A stretch of DNA of 64,000 nt from Ailurus styani (Eukaryota > Chordata > Mammalia > Carnivora > Ailuridae): assembly GCA_002007465.1 (NCBI GenBank), contig LNAC01000031.1, positions 191,750 through 255,749 on the forward strand, written 5' to 3'. Position 1 is the first letter of the stretch; each line of letters begins with the position of its first letter. The notes below the pieces were generated by a model. It saw only the letters and a program-made list of their open reading frames with translations. It had not been told where the DNA came from and searched no databases. The position numbers and the translations under genes were made by a program. Below are positions 46,500-56,415 of this stretch, in pieces.

Positions 46500-47583
46500 C
46501 TTTGCCCAGATTTTATGATCACCACACTGTCAGCTGCACATATAATAAATTTAATTCAAACTATTTTTTGGTTTAAAAAAAAGAAAACAGTGTCTCAGGT
46601 AACAGAAAATCTGAGTTACAGGCTTCAGGAACAGCTGGATCCAGTTGAGTATTCTCTAATTGGCACCCTTCAGACAGCCTCTTACTATGTAGCAGCAAGA
46701 ACACAATTTTTGTTTTGTTTGTTTTTTTGTTTTTGTTTTTGTTGTTTTTCTGCCATATAAACACTGAGTTGAATGTCTGAGGTCATTTCATTTTCCGATA
46801 TTTGCATCAGAAATCCCAGGGCATCATCTTACTTGCCTAGCTTCAACTAAATCCCCATTCTTGAACTCTATGACTAGGATGAAGGTGGCAGAACAAGAGT
46901 AAAGTACACATGCATTATAACACAATGTAATCTTAGTGAGATCAAGAGCCCTGTTTGTCTTATTATATCACTATATTCCCAGCATCATAAAACACTGCTT
47001 GTCACATTATGGGAACACTATACATATTTTTATAAGGGTTAAAAAATTTTTAAATTAATTGTCCAAGCCCATGTCAAGGACTCATTCCTGGATCTGGAGA
47101 AGGGGATTGGTTGGTCTTATACTATCTGAGTAAGAAATGCTAAGGTGTTCTCAAAGATGATTAAAAAAAAAGAAAAAAGTTATGAAAAGCAAAAATAGTT
47201 CTAGCTTTACAGTAAAGATATAATAAATGTCATTAAAGCAAGCAAAACTTATGGAGACTATACAATGCAGAGAGAATGGACTCATTATTAGAAAAGAGAA
47301 TATATCCTTTACTCATATTTTCAAATTATCTTTCCTTACAATGCAAAAAAATCCATTTTTTTCTTTTGCAGTTGACACATGAACAACTTGGGTGTCAGAG
47401 GCACAAACCCACCATGCAGTCAAAAATCTAGGTATAACCTTTAATTCCCCATAAAGTTAACTATTAATAGCCTACTATTGACTGGAAGATTTACTGATAA
47501 CATAAATAGTCAATTTAACACATATTTTGTATATGTATTATATACTGTTTTCTAATAATAAAGTAAGCTAGAGAAACTATTTT

Positions 47584-47759
47584 TTTTTTTAGATTTTATT
47601 TATTTATTTGACAGAGAGATAGGACAAGTAGGCAGAGCGACAGGGAGAAGCAGGCTCTCTGCCGAGCAGGGAGCCTGATGTGGGACTCGATCCCAGGACC
47701 CTGGGATCATGACCTGAGCTGAAGGCAGCGGCTTAACCGACTGAGCCACCCAGGCACCC
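47584..47759 (-). mobile_element. CAN-SINE, slightly short
   Basis: Poly(T), gattttatttatttatttga, tgggatcatgacctgagctg, ending gagccacccaggcacccg. TSD GAAACTATTTT at 47573-47583 and 47760-47770 (perfect). Confidence 0.93.
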
Positions 47760-47788
47760 GAAACTATTTTTAAGAAAATAAGGAAGAG

Positions 47789-47993
47789 GGGTTCCTGGGT
47801 GGCTCAGTCAGTTAAGTATCTGCCTTCGTCTCAAGTCATGATCCCGGAGTCCTGGGGTCTAGCCCTGTATTTAGCTCCCTGCTCTGCGGGTAGTCCACCT
47901 CTCTCTCTGTCTCTACCCCCTGCTCATGTGCTCAATCTCTCTCTCTCTCTCTCTCTCTCTCAAATAAATGAAAATAAAACCTTAAAAAAAAAA
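47789..47993 (+). mobile_element. CAN-SINE, full length
   Basis: gggttcctgggtggctcagt, caagtcatgatcccggagtc, (CT)n at about 47937-47960, A tail. Perfect 15-bp TSD GAAAATAAGGAAGAG at 47774-47788 and 47994-48008. It lies 29 bp from the preceding SINE in opposite orientation. Confidence 0.96.
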
Positions 47994-48312
47994 GAAAATA
48001 AGGAAGAGTAATACACCAACAGTATTGTACTCTAAAAAAAAAAAAAATCCCCATGTAAGTGGACATGCACAGTTCATACTCATGTTGTTCAAGGGTCAAC
48101 TTTACATTGTTATATGTTTTTTGAGATTGAGTAATCCTGAATCAGTTCCCAAGAACTTGGTGACTTGCGAATAGATAGATCAATTATCAAACATTTAGCC
48201 TCTATCTCATTTAACACAATGGAGACTCTACCGTGGATCTGCACAATGACTAGGTAAAGACCAAAGTCACTAAGTGTCTCATAATTCAACTTAAATAAGA
48301 ATATCCAAAAGA

Positions 48313-48537
48313 GGGNNNNNNNNNNNNNNNNNNNNNNNNNNNNNNNNNNNNNNNNNNNNNNNNNNNNNNNNNNNNNNNNNNNNNNNNNNNNNNNNNNNNN
48401 NNNNNNNNNNNNNNNNNNNNNNNNNNNNNNNNNNNNNNNNGCTCTCTGCTCCACAGGGAGCCTGCTTCCTCCTCTCTCTCTGCCTACTTGTAATCTCTCT
48501 CAGTCAAATAAATAAATAAAATCTTTTAAAAAAAAAA
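48313..48537 (+). mobile_element. CAN-SINE, 5' half hidden by the assembly gap
   Basis: Begins ggg at 48313-48315 and enters the N run. It re-emerges with gctctctgctccacagggag, cctgcttcctcctctctctc, tgcctacttgtaatctctct, aaataaataaataaaatctt and an A tail. Perfect 16-bp TSD AAGAATATCCAAAAGA at 48297-48312 and 48538-48553. So the gap lies wholly inside one SINE. Confidence 0.93.
48316..48440. other. Assembly gap, 125 N
   Basis: Run of n. The 114-codon minus-strand frame that runs through it is meaningless. Confidence 0.99.
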
Positions 48538-48954
48538 AAGAATATCCAAAAGAATTTAGATAGACAAATATATCTGAATATATCTTTTAGATATCCAAAG
48601 ATATCCAAAAGGATTTAATCTCAATATGAATTTCAAAGAATTATAGTAAGTTTTAAAAATGATTTATGCATTAATGCTGAAGATAAAATTGCCATCGAAA
48701 CCAATTTCTCCCTTTGTTTTATGTTCAAGGAGATTAGCTCAAGAAAGGGAGGAAAACAAGAAAAACAAATGAATCTTATAGTAGTTATTTAGGTGTATGT
48801 ATGTATTTATATAAGTATTACAGTAAAGTATTATCAGTATTTATAAGTATTACAGTAAATACAATTACACCGTGGAGTAGAAACATTATGGACATTTTTA
48901 AAGCCTGTATCTGAGATGCATGCTATTTGTAATGTTTACTGATGTTGTCAGTAT

Positions 48955-49212
48955 AACCCTCAATGTGATAGCAGTTACCGGCAGAGACCTTGGGAGGTAA
49001 TGAGGTATAGATGAGGCCAAGAGAACAGAACTCTCTTTACATGCACACACAAAGAGGTCAAGTGAATACACAGTTAGATGGCCACCGTCTGCAATCCAGA
49101 AAAATAAAATCTACCAGTAGCTTGGTCTGGGACTTCCCAGACTTCAGAATTGTGATACATAAATGTCTATTAAGCCACCCAGTGTATGGTATTTTATTAT
49201 AGAAGCCCAAGT
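48955..49212 (+). mobile_element. MLT1-type LTR, 3' portion
   Basis: agaccttgggaggtaatgag, gtatagatgaggccaagaga, gttagatggccaccgtctgc, ctgggacttcccagacttca, attaagccacccagtgtatg and gtattttattatagaagccc follow the MLT1A-like 3' two-thirds. The frame at 49011-49202 is a reading of this LTR. Confidence 0.75.
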
Positions 49213-49407
49213 TGACCAAGATGGTCATCAAACGTGTTCAAGAAACATAGAGCTCTGATTGCTATGAGCACCCATTTGTGACCATAAGGGAAGACAGTCT
49301 CGTAACAAGATTAATATATAAAAGAGAGAAAATTTAAATAATTGGAGGAAAAAAGACACAGATGTTCTGACTAAAACTGCCTGAAATTTGTACCACTGTT
49401 AGACTTT

Positions 49408-49606
49408 TTTTTTTTTTTAGATTTTTTGTTTATTTATTTGACAGAGAGAGAGAGTTCACAAGTAGGCAGAGAGGCAGGCAGAGAGAAAGGAGGAAGCAGG
49501 CTCCCTGCTGAGCAGACAGCCCGATGCGGGGCTCAATCCCAGGACCCTGAGATCATGACCTGAGCCAAAGGCAGAGGCTTTAACCCACTGAGCCACCCAG
49601 GTGCCC
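49408..49606 (-). mobile_element. CAN-SINE, young subfamily copy
   Basis: Poly(T), gattttttgtttatttattt, gaggaagcaggctccctgct, ending gagccacccaggtgcccc. Perfect 15-bp TSD CCACTGTTAGACTTT at 49393-49407 and 49607-49621. Confidence 0.97.
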
Positions 49607-49649
49607 CCACTGTTAGACTTTGTGTCACAAACCAACACGTTCTCATATT

Positions 49650-49843
49650 TTTATTTATTTATTTTAAGATTCTATTTATTTATTTGACAGAGAGAGAGAC
49701 ACAGCAAGAGAGGGAACACAAGCAGAGTGGGAGATGGAGAAGCAGTCTTCTCCAGGGAGCCCAATGCAGGGCTCAATCCCAGGACCCTGGGATCATGACC
49801 TGAGCCGAAAGCAGATCTTAATGACTGAACCACCCAGGCACCC
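49650..49843 (-). mobile_element. CAN-SINE
   Basis: ttatttatttattttaagat, tgacagagagagagacacag, tgggatcatgacctgagccg, ending gaaccacccaggcacccg. Short TSD tctcatatt at 49641-49649 and after 49843. It lies only 43 bp after the previous SINE, same orientation. Confidence 0.93.
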
Positions 49844-49861
49844 GTCTCATATTCTTTAAGA

Positions 49862-50439
49862 CAGTTGAAATTCTGTGAAATTCATTTCAAACTATCCCAG
49901 CTAAGGGACTTCTATCTCTCTACCTAAACTTTCTCACGCATTTGTTTACATCATTTTTCACTTATTTAGATAATCTCAATCTATGGGAACTTCCAAGGAT
50001 CATTCTTATCACAGTGGTTGATTTTCACAAAACTTTTTTAGTGGGATCTGCCATAATTTTCTGAAGGAACTTTTTATCCCCCTTCCATATAACTCGACAG
50101 AAGACATTTATTATTGCTATATATGCCTCATTTTTCCCAGCATGCCTCCTCTAATGCCATGATGTTCTACTTGAATTGATTTTGTCACTGGGTAATTGGT
50201 TCTTTCACATCAGAGTTTGTACAAATTCTAGTTTGGATCAGCTACTTATAGTTTTATTTTGTTTATATTAACCAATCCATTTATAACTCCTTTTAACTAT
50301 AGTGATCTTTACCTTCTCTTTCTGTTTTTTAAGGTTCATAAAATTTTCTTCAGTTTTGTGGCAGATTATTTTCAAAGATGTTTGAAAAAGTTCCTCTTGT
50401 GATACTTTACAACGTGACTTTACTGCATTTCTGTTATAA
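49862..50439. other. A+T-rich sequence, nothing recognised
   Basis: No gene or repeat family assigned. Confidence 0.5.
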
Positions 50440-50850
50440 AGAGTTTACCCAACTTCCCCTTGAATCTGGTCTTTTGACTTGCTTCAATAATTGAATGTCA
50501 GAAGTGAAGTCATACTTTCTGGGTGTAGGCCATGGATAACTTGTAGCTTCTCTATTGGCTCTCTTGGAATGCTACCCTGAGCATGTTATGTAAGGAAACT
50601 GGCTGGCCTACTGCATAATGACAGACCACATAGAGGAGAACCAGTCTTCACCATCTGATAGTCAGTGACAATTGCTAGACAGATGCACGAGGCCATCAGA
50701 AACTTTTCACCTAATCTGACCCTCTGATATATATAGGTAAAACAGCAGAAGAGTCACCCAACTAATCCTGAGAATCATGAGAAATAGCAAATTATTGTTT
50801 TCCCAAGCCACTAATTTAATGGTTTATTACGTAGTTACTGATATCTGAAA
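50440..50850 (+). mobile_element. MLT1-like LTR relic
   Basis: gacttgcttcaataattgaa, tgtcagaagtgaagtcatac, tattggctctcttggaatgc, gaggagaaccagtcttcacc, acccaactaatcctgagaat, catgagaaatagcaaattat, tgttttcccaagccactaat and ttattacgtagttactgata follow the MaLR-type LTR that ends …aaataaatg-ttgttttaagccactaa…. Diverged. Confidence 0.62.
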
Positions 50851-51039
50851 CAAAAATATTAAACACAAATATCACACCAACCCAAAAGACACAATGACAT
50901 TTGTGAAACTAATGGACTTAAATATGCATTTTCATAGAAATATTTACTTAGTTGTTAAGGGATAAAAAAAATTTTAGGTAAATAAACTATTTTAAAACAT
51001 CCTATATTTATTAACATATATTTAATTAATTTTACATTA

Positions 51040-51249
51040 TATTTTATTATACTGCGAGAGAGAGTGAGAAGGAGTGTACATGTGTAGGGAGGGGAGGAGC
51101 TGAAGGAGAGGGAGAGAGAGAGAATCTTAAGCAGGCTCCATGCTCAGTACAGAGGCCAACATGGAGCTCGATCGCACAACCCTGAGATCATGACCTGAGT
51201 CAAAATCAAGAATTGCATGCTTAATCGACTCAGCTACCCAGGTGCCCCA
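51040..51249 (-). mobile_element. CAN-SINE, older subfamily
   Basis: ttttattatactgcgagaga, gagagaatcttaagcaggct, ctgagatcatgacctgagtc, aaaatcaagaattgcatgct, ending cagctacccaggtgcccc. The aatcaagaat-type region marks the older class seen also at 21500-21720. TSD probably aaatttaatt-like, not exact. Confidence 0.9.
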
Positions 51250-53251
51250 AATTTAATTTATTTTAAATTTAACTCAGAAAAAAAAAGTAAAAAAGAATTC
51301 ATAAATATCATATAATTAGGCCTATTACACATTTTTTAAAATAGATTATAATAAATTAATTTTTTACTAAAGCATGCCCCATTTACAGAAAAGTGTATAG
51401 CTCAAGGACTTAATACATATTAGAGCTATTTTTAATAATGCTAATTAATCTTTTGTTCTCAAGAGACTCCAAGATAGGCAGAAACTCTAATTCTCCTTGT
51501 TTACTTTTTTTCTAGCAAAATAGTGTCCATTGGATTAATTCATTAAATGTACCACAGTCCATTTTCCTATAACTCTACATAGGTATGCCTAAAAATTACT
51601 GGTTTTGAAAAACTGAACAACAAAATAAACTGGGGTTCCAGAGCAGGTGGAATAGGGACTTAATAAAAGTGATGGCACAGTTTCATATGTATTAAACCAT
51701 TTAGTGCTACATAAATGCTACAATATATATGGCACTTCACCTTGAAAAAGACCTGAGGTTTAGATGTGAAAGAAGGCCTCAAAAACTTCGAAGCTCTTGA
51801 GTTATCATGAAGTGGTGTAAGTAAATGCACCTGAAAGTGGACTGAAAGTTGTAACACCAGCTGTGTGTGGGTGGGGGTCATAACACCCAGTGAATGGAAG
51901 TCACTGGTCGATGTATATTTTTATGGATTACGATGCTGTTGGACTCAGCTTGTTGCAGTTTTCTGGGTCCATCTCATGTTTCTCCTGAAGAAAATCACAC
52001 ATAAACAAACATAAATCTGCTTAAATTGTTTCTAATATATCAATTGCATTGGAACAGTTCCATTTTCAAAACAAAGCATTATCATAGAACTGATTGCTCT
52101 TGAATTACTCATCTTTTGAAACTCTCCTATTTGTTCATTTACTGAGTTTAGGCAAAACTTCATTTCTTGTTCTTTTTTTCGTGCCTGTAACATATTTGAA
52201 CTATTATTTGCAATGCTGAGTGAGCTTCAGGATCCACACTTCAAGAGTAGATTATAAATCCACTAGGAATCCCTTCTTCAAATTAATGGAAAGTTACTGA
52301 AAGAGAACTGTCCTGCTACTCCAGACTGTTTCAAATCATATAATTTTAATTTATCCTCTGGGGAGCAAAGCTTGGAAGTAGGTAAAATAAATGAAGATAG
52401 ATTAAATAAGAGGTTATTGTTGGAACTCACAGTCTAAGGCCCTCTGGAAATAAGAACCACAGCATCTCAAAAAGATCCTTTGTTAACTTGCTTTAATTAT
52501 TTATCTCCAAATAGCAACCTCAATCATTATCCCAAGTTTCTAATTCTTTGAATGGCAGATTTGAGGTGTCTGAAAGTTATTGCATAAAATAAGAGAGTAC
52601 AAGCTAAAAATGAGCAGATGTCAATCCTTCACTAACAAATGGGTGATGAAAGGAGATCTTGACCACTTATTGCATGCAGCCATTTTATAATTGTCCACTA
52701 TTCTTTAAAAGGAAATAGCAAACCATTTATTTTAGTGAATTCATTTTAACAAATCAATAAATGAGGTTAAACATAATAAAGATTAGAATTGTGAATTCTA
52801 TTCACAATTGTTAGTTCTTGCCAGCATTATAGGTAAATTACAAATATATACTGTCAGCACCCTCCACTGTTCACAATATTTGAACAATTGAGGGAACAAT
52901 TAAGTTCTTCATGAGAGCTGCCTTGGAATGCTAATTTGTTCTGATATCTGGCTAAAGAAAAGCAAATAAGACATCAAACATCATCAATATTTTGTATATA
53001 TATGATTTTTAAAAAACTGCTTTACTCAGGGTCATATGCAAACACTGTAAGACTCTAGCACTTCAACATTTGTTTCCCCCCGCCCCACACACAATTATCT
53101 ATCTAACCTAAACAGCTGAAAGTTTGGTGCTTATCATTTACTCAAAGATTATGAATTCAATTCTCCCAACTAAGGAAATATAGAACATAGCCGAGTATCC
53201 AGTATTTCTTTCCTATAGAGCTTAGATGGAGTTTCAAATAGAGAGCAGCTA
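51250..53251. other. Unassigned sequence
   Basis: Two kilobases with no recognised gene or repeat. A 10-bp-arm perfect inverted repeat (aattgtgaat TCT attcacaatt) lies at 52787-52809. The 73-codon minus-strand frame at 51660-51881 is unsupported. Confidence 0.5.
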
Positions 53252-53282
53252 GAGATTGAATGCTCGTGTCCCCACTAATTCA

Positions 53283-53529
53283 AGGCCGCCATGTAGGGGA
53301 CCTCCAGGAGCACGGTGGACACCAGGTAAATGAACAAACTCCAGCAGCTCCAGGTTGTTATGAAGGTGACAGGGCCCCTGTGGACACACAGCACTTCATC
53401 TTCTGCTTCTGGCTGTGGCCCCGCGTGCTGAGCAGCAGCAGACCCTGGCTCAGAAGCTCGATGGCCCAGCTGCGTGCCTCGATGTCCAGCAGAGCATCGT
53501 AAGCATCCTTCAAGTCATTCTGTCTCACC
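53283..53529 (-). pseudogene. GC-rich block, possible broken retrocopy; parent not recognised
   Basis: A sharp island of high G+C in A+T-rich surroundings. On the minus strand from 53529 a frame of about 54 codons stays open and has protein-like composition (it contains NDLKDAYDALLDIEARSWAI, then LLSQGL-type leucines and a KQKMK stretch). It stops near 53363. In a different frame the next part encodes a hydrophobic, membrane-like run (SLFIYLVSTVLLEVPYMAAL) ending in a stop at about 53278. A shift between the two halves would fit a frame-broken pseudogene of a membrane protein, but I do not recognise the parent. The left flank (gaatgctcgtgtccccacta, 53259-53278) resembles an MLT1 start, and the right flank is L2. 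The plus-strand frame at 53260-53502 is the shadow. It could instead be an unrelated GC-rich segment. Confidence 0.33.
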
Positions 53530-53712
53530 TAAAATGATTTCAGAGAAGCCTTCCCTCATCCCACGATCTTTTCACATCAGAACTTTTCCTTTTTAAACAT
53601 GTGTCATACCCAATACAGGAGAGCAACAGTGAATTCTTTGTACATCACTTTATACCTGGCCCCTAAGCAGGACCTGGAACAGTAGCTACTTGTTGAACTA
53701 ATCGAATGGGGT
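53530..53712 (+). mobile_element. L2 LINE 3' end
   Basis: atttcagagaagccttccct, catcccacgatcttttcaca, gtgaattctttgtacatcac, taagcaggacctggaacagt and agctacttgttgaactaatc follow the L2 3' terminus (cttccctgaccacc ... ctagaacagtgcctggcaca). Confidence 0.75.
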
Positions 53713-53802
53713 CACTAATTATTGAACAACTAGAAAGGGTCACCCAAGATTATTTCTTGGTGGTAGCAATCAATTATGATACATTCAAGGAGGGTTATTC
53801 AT

Positions 53803-54158
53803 TATAGACTGAATTGTGTCCTCCCAAAATTCATATATTGAAGCTCTAGGCACTCCTTACTCTGGATGAATAGAGCTCCCTATGGAGTTCTGATCTGATA
53901 CAATTAGTATCTTTATAAGAAGGGACCCCAAAGAGCTTGCTTTCTCTCTGTCTCTCCAAACACGCACATGGAAGAAAGGCTATGTGAGCACACAGCAAAA
54001 TGTGGCTACCTGAAAGCCACACTAGAGGAAGAGAGCTCTCACCAGAATGGAGCCAGGCTCATCCCCTGATCTCAGACTCCCAACCTTCGGAACTGGGAGA
54101 AAAGAAATTTCTGCAGTTTAAGCTGCCCAGTCTATAGTGTTTTGTAATGGCAGCTCAA
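53803..54158 (+). mobile_element. MaLR-type (MLT1-like) LTR
   Basis: tatagactgaattgtgtcct, cccaaaattcatatattgaa, gtatctttataagaagggac, gagagctctcaccagaatgg, cctgatctcagactcccaac, gaactgggagaaaagaaatt and tagtgttttgtaatggcagc run through this LTR from 5' to 3' with an internal gap. Confidence 0.83.
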
Positions 54159-55268
54159 CATCGCCTTTGTCCCTATGAATCCTCTAGGCTCTAGCAGATA
54201 GTATTTTCAGGATTATATTAGACTAGTGATCTGAAGAGATTTTTATTTTTGGGAAAGTAGGTTAAGCTTCCCCACCTGTCAAATGATTTATAGGAGGAAA
54301 ATAAGGAAAAATAACACAAAATTCCTGTAATGAATATAAAAGAGCATAAAGTTTAATAAACTGCATTCAGCAGACATAAGAAGTAGGTAAAGCCATTAAT
54401 TTAATGGGAGATGTTAGTTCATAACCACCTAGTTACCCTTTTTCCCCAAGATTAAAAGTGAAGTTGTTATGCATGTTTCCTCATTCTAGATACAGAATAA
54501 TGTTGAATCTTAAAATTACATTTGTCAGCTATCTGGTATGATTATTTTTTTAAAAGTTGTCAACATAGGAAATGTCAGATGCAATATTTTATAGTTTTAA
54601 ATAAGATAACCTAAATATAAATGATATTTGACATGGGATTTTATTTCTGAATAATTTTCCAAACTTAAAATAAATCAGCATGTTTGATGTTTAAATTCTA
54701 ATAAATTCAGGGAGTTCTGATGAAAGTTATTACCTAGTGCTTTTCCTCACTTCCTTGAGCATACCCAGATGATGAAAAGAAATTATAGGTAATGTTATGC
54801 ATGAAAACATAGGGCACGCAATTAATAAAATTAAACAGTCAGGGTTTTTTGTTGTTGTTGTTTCTTTAGGCACATTTATAATAAAAGTTTGAAAAGGCAG
54901 GAATATGTTACATTGTATATGTACAAGGTGCTCTTTATATTAATATGTTCATCTTTAAGCACATTAAATTATTTTAGTTTGCATCAATTTACTAATGCCA
55001 CATTATATGGAGATAATGTTATTAACCCATTAACACCTAAAAAAAGGTTTAGAGTGCTATATCCAGTAGTGATATCTGATTTGTTTTGAGTCTCCTGACC
55101 TTGATTAATCATTGACCACTACTGAAAAGTTAGCAGCCTTATAAAGAGGTTTGTTTTTCTCTTTTTTGCCAACAGGTAGAGTCAAGTCTTGTCATACCAA
55201 CACAGCACCAAACATAGGTAATAGTAGAACAATGTAGTAGGAGTACATTCTCACTTAAAAATATAAAA
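54159..55268. other. A+T-rich sequence, nothing recognised
   Basis: No gene or repeat family assigned. The 66-codon frame at 54889-55089 is unsupported. Confidence 0.5.
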
Positions 55269-55276
55269 GAAAAGAG

Positions 55277-55484
55277 CGATTCTTGGGTGGTTCAGTTGGG
55301 TAAGCGTCTGCCTTTGGCTCAGGTCATGATCCCAGGGTTCTGGGATGAATCTCGCATTGGGCTCCTTGCTCAGCCAGGAGTCTGATTCTCCGTCTCCTCC
55401 TGCCTGCAGCTTCCCCCTGCTTCTCTCTTTTTCTCTCTCTCTCACACAAATAAGTAAATAAAATCTTTTAAAAAAGGGGGGGGG
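55277..55484 (+). mobile_element. CAN-SINE
   Basis: gattcttgggtggttcagtt, gggtaagcgtctgcctttgg, caggtcatgatcccagggtt, AAATAAAATCTTTTAAAAAA then a G run (ggggggggg). TSD approximately agaaaagagc before and agaaaagaac after (from 55485). Confidence 0.92.
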
Positions 55485-55489
55485 AGAAA

Positions 55490-56203
55490 AGAACAAAATA
55501 TACCCTAAAATGATGTTAAAAGAAGGCAATGTTCAATATCCTACATAGATTAATGTATGTCCTACAGGGACTAGAGTTGTGTCCAGCCTTTTGCTGCTAG
55601 AGAACTATCTCACTGTTTTTATGTACTTTCTCTATTGCCCAGCTGGTTAGGAAATTCAGATCTAACAAAGACCTAATAAACACAGGATGAACCAAACAGG
55701 CTTTGCATTAGAATTTTAATATAGCGAAAAAAATTTTATAACTTTATTATTTAAAATTTCTTTATTTTTGAAAAAACTTTTTTTAAGTGGCATGATACTA
55801 AAAGCAATTTTCATAACTTAGTTGCTATTCCCAATTGTAGGGCCCCACTAATCAAATAATATGTTATCAACCCCATAAGGAGCATTTAAATCACTCCTTT
55901 TAACTACCTTTTCTCACTGCCTCAATGTTTGCTTTCCTCCAGATGATACAGATGACAAAGACAAAAGAAAAAAAATAGAGATAGAAATAGAAATAATAGA
56001 AATAGAAATCTTTTTTTTTTTCATTCAGTAATGCTTGGATTTCTCTGCCTTGCTATTGGATATATCTCCCTTACATACCACAGATTACCTTTTATTTTTA
56101 TCACTTTCACATTTTCTTCATATATCTCTTCTTACTTCTGTCTTCTGGCCAAGGTCCTCAACAGTATCGTGTAGAAAATTATTTAAATATGTCGTGTTCG
56201 AGT
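55490..56203. other. Unassigned, with (AGAAAT)n
   Basis: A short degenerate (AGAAAT/AGATAG)n run lies at 55972-56012. Otherwise nothing recognised. Confidence 0.5.
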
Positions 56204-56220
56204 AAGACTATTTGCTACCT

Positions 56221-56398
56221 TGGGGTGCCTGGGTGGCTCAGTGCGTTAAAGCCTCTGCCTTTGGCTCAGGTCATGATCTCAGGGTCCTAGGATCCAGCCC
56301 CACATTGGGCTCTCTGCTCAGCAGGGAGCCTGCTTCCTCCTCTCTCTCTGCCTGCCTCTCTGCCTACTTGTAATCTCTCTCACTCTGTCAAATAAATA
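56221..56398 (+). mobile_element. CAN-SINE, young, without poly(A) tail
   Basis: tggggtgcctgggtggctca, ttaaagcctctgcctttggc, gcagggagcctgcttcctcc, ctgcctgcctctctgcctac, ending tcaaataaat. The perfect 17-bp TSD AAGACTATTTGCTACCT occupies 56204-56220 and 56399-56415. The usual aatctttaaaa and A run are absent. Confidence 0.97.
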
Positions 56399-56415
56399 AA
56401 GACTATTTGCTACCT

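Larger units (their letters stand above)
45267..47368. other. A+T-rich sequence with simple repeats
   Basis: No gene. Holds an (AT)n cluster at 45640-45712 and a perfect 27-bp tandem duplication at 46446-46499. The frame at 46515-46760 is low-complexity at its end (tttttgtttttgttttt) and is unsupported. Confidence 0.5.
47369..48102 (-). mobile_element. Tigger-like (TcMar) DNA transposon relic, holding two SINEs
   Basis: Left end cagttgacacatgaacaac and right end gttgttcaagggtcaactt are inverted repeats of the Tigger-type terminus cagttgacccttgaacaac. Between them lie gcagtcaaaaatctaggtat, agttaactattaatagccta, ttgactggaagatttactga, ataaagtaagctagagaaac and accaacagtattgtactcta, which fit the nonautonomous family I recall as Tigger2-related. 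A TA follows the right end (48103-48104). No transposase frame. The two CAN-SINEs at 47584 and 47789 interrupt it. Confidence 0.78.

Noticed and set aside
48110..48454. 114-codon frame with a long run of unknown residues
   Set aside because: It is created by the N gap inside a SINE.
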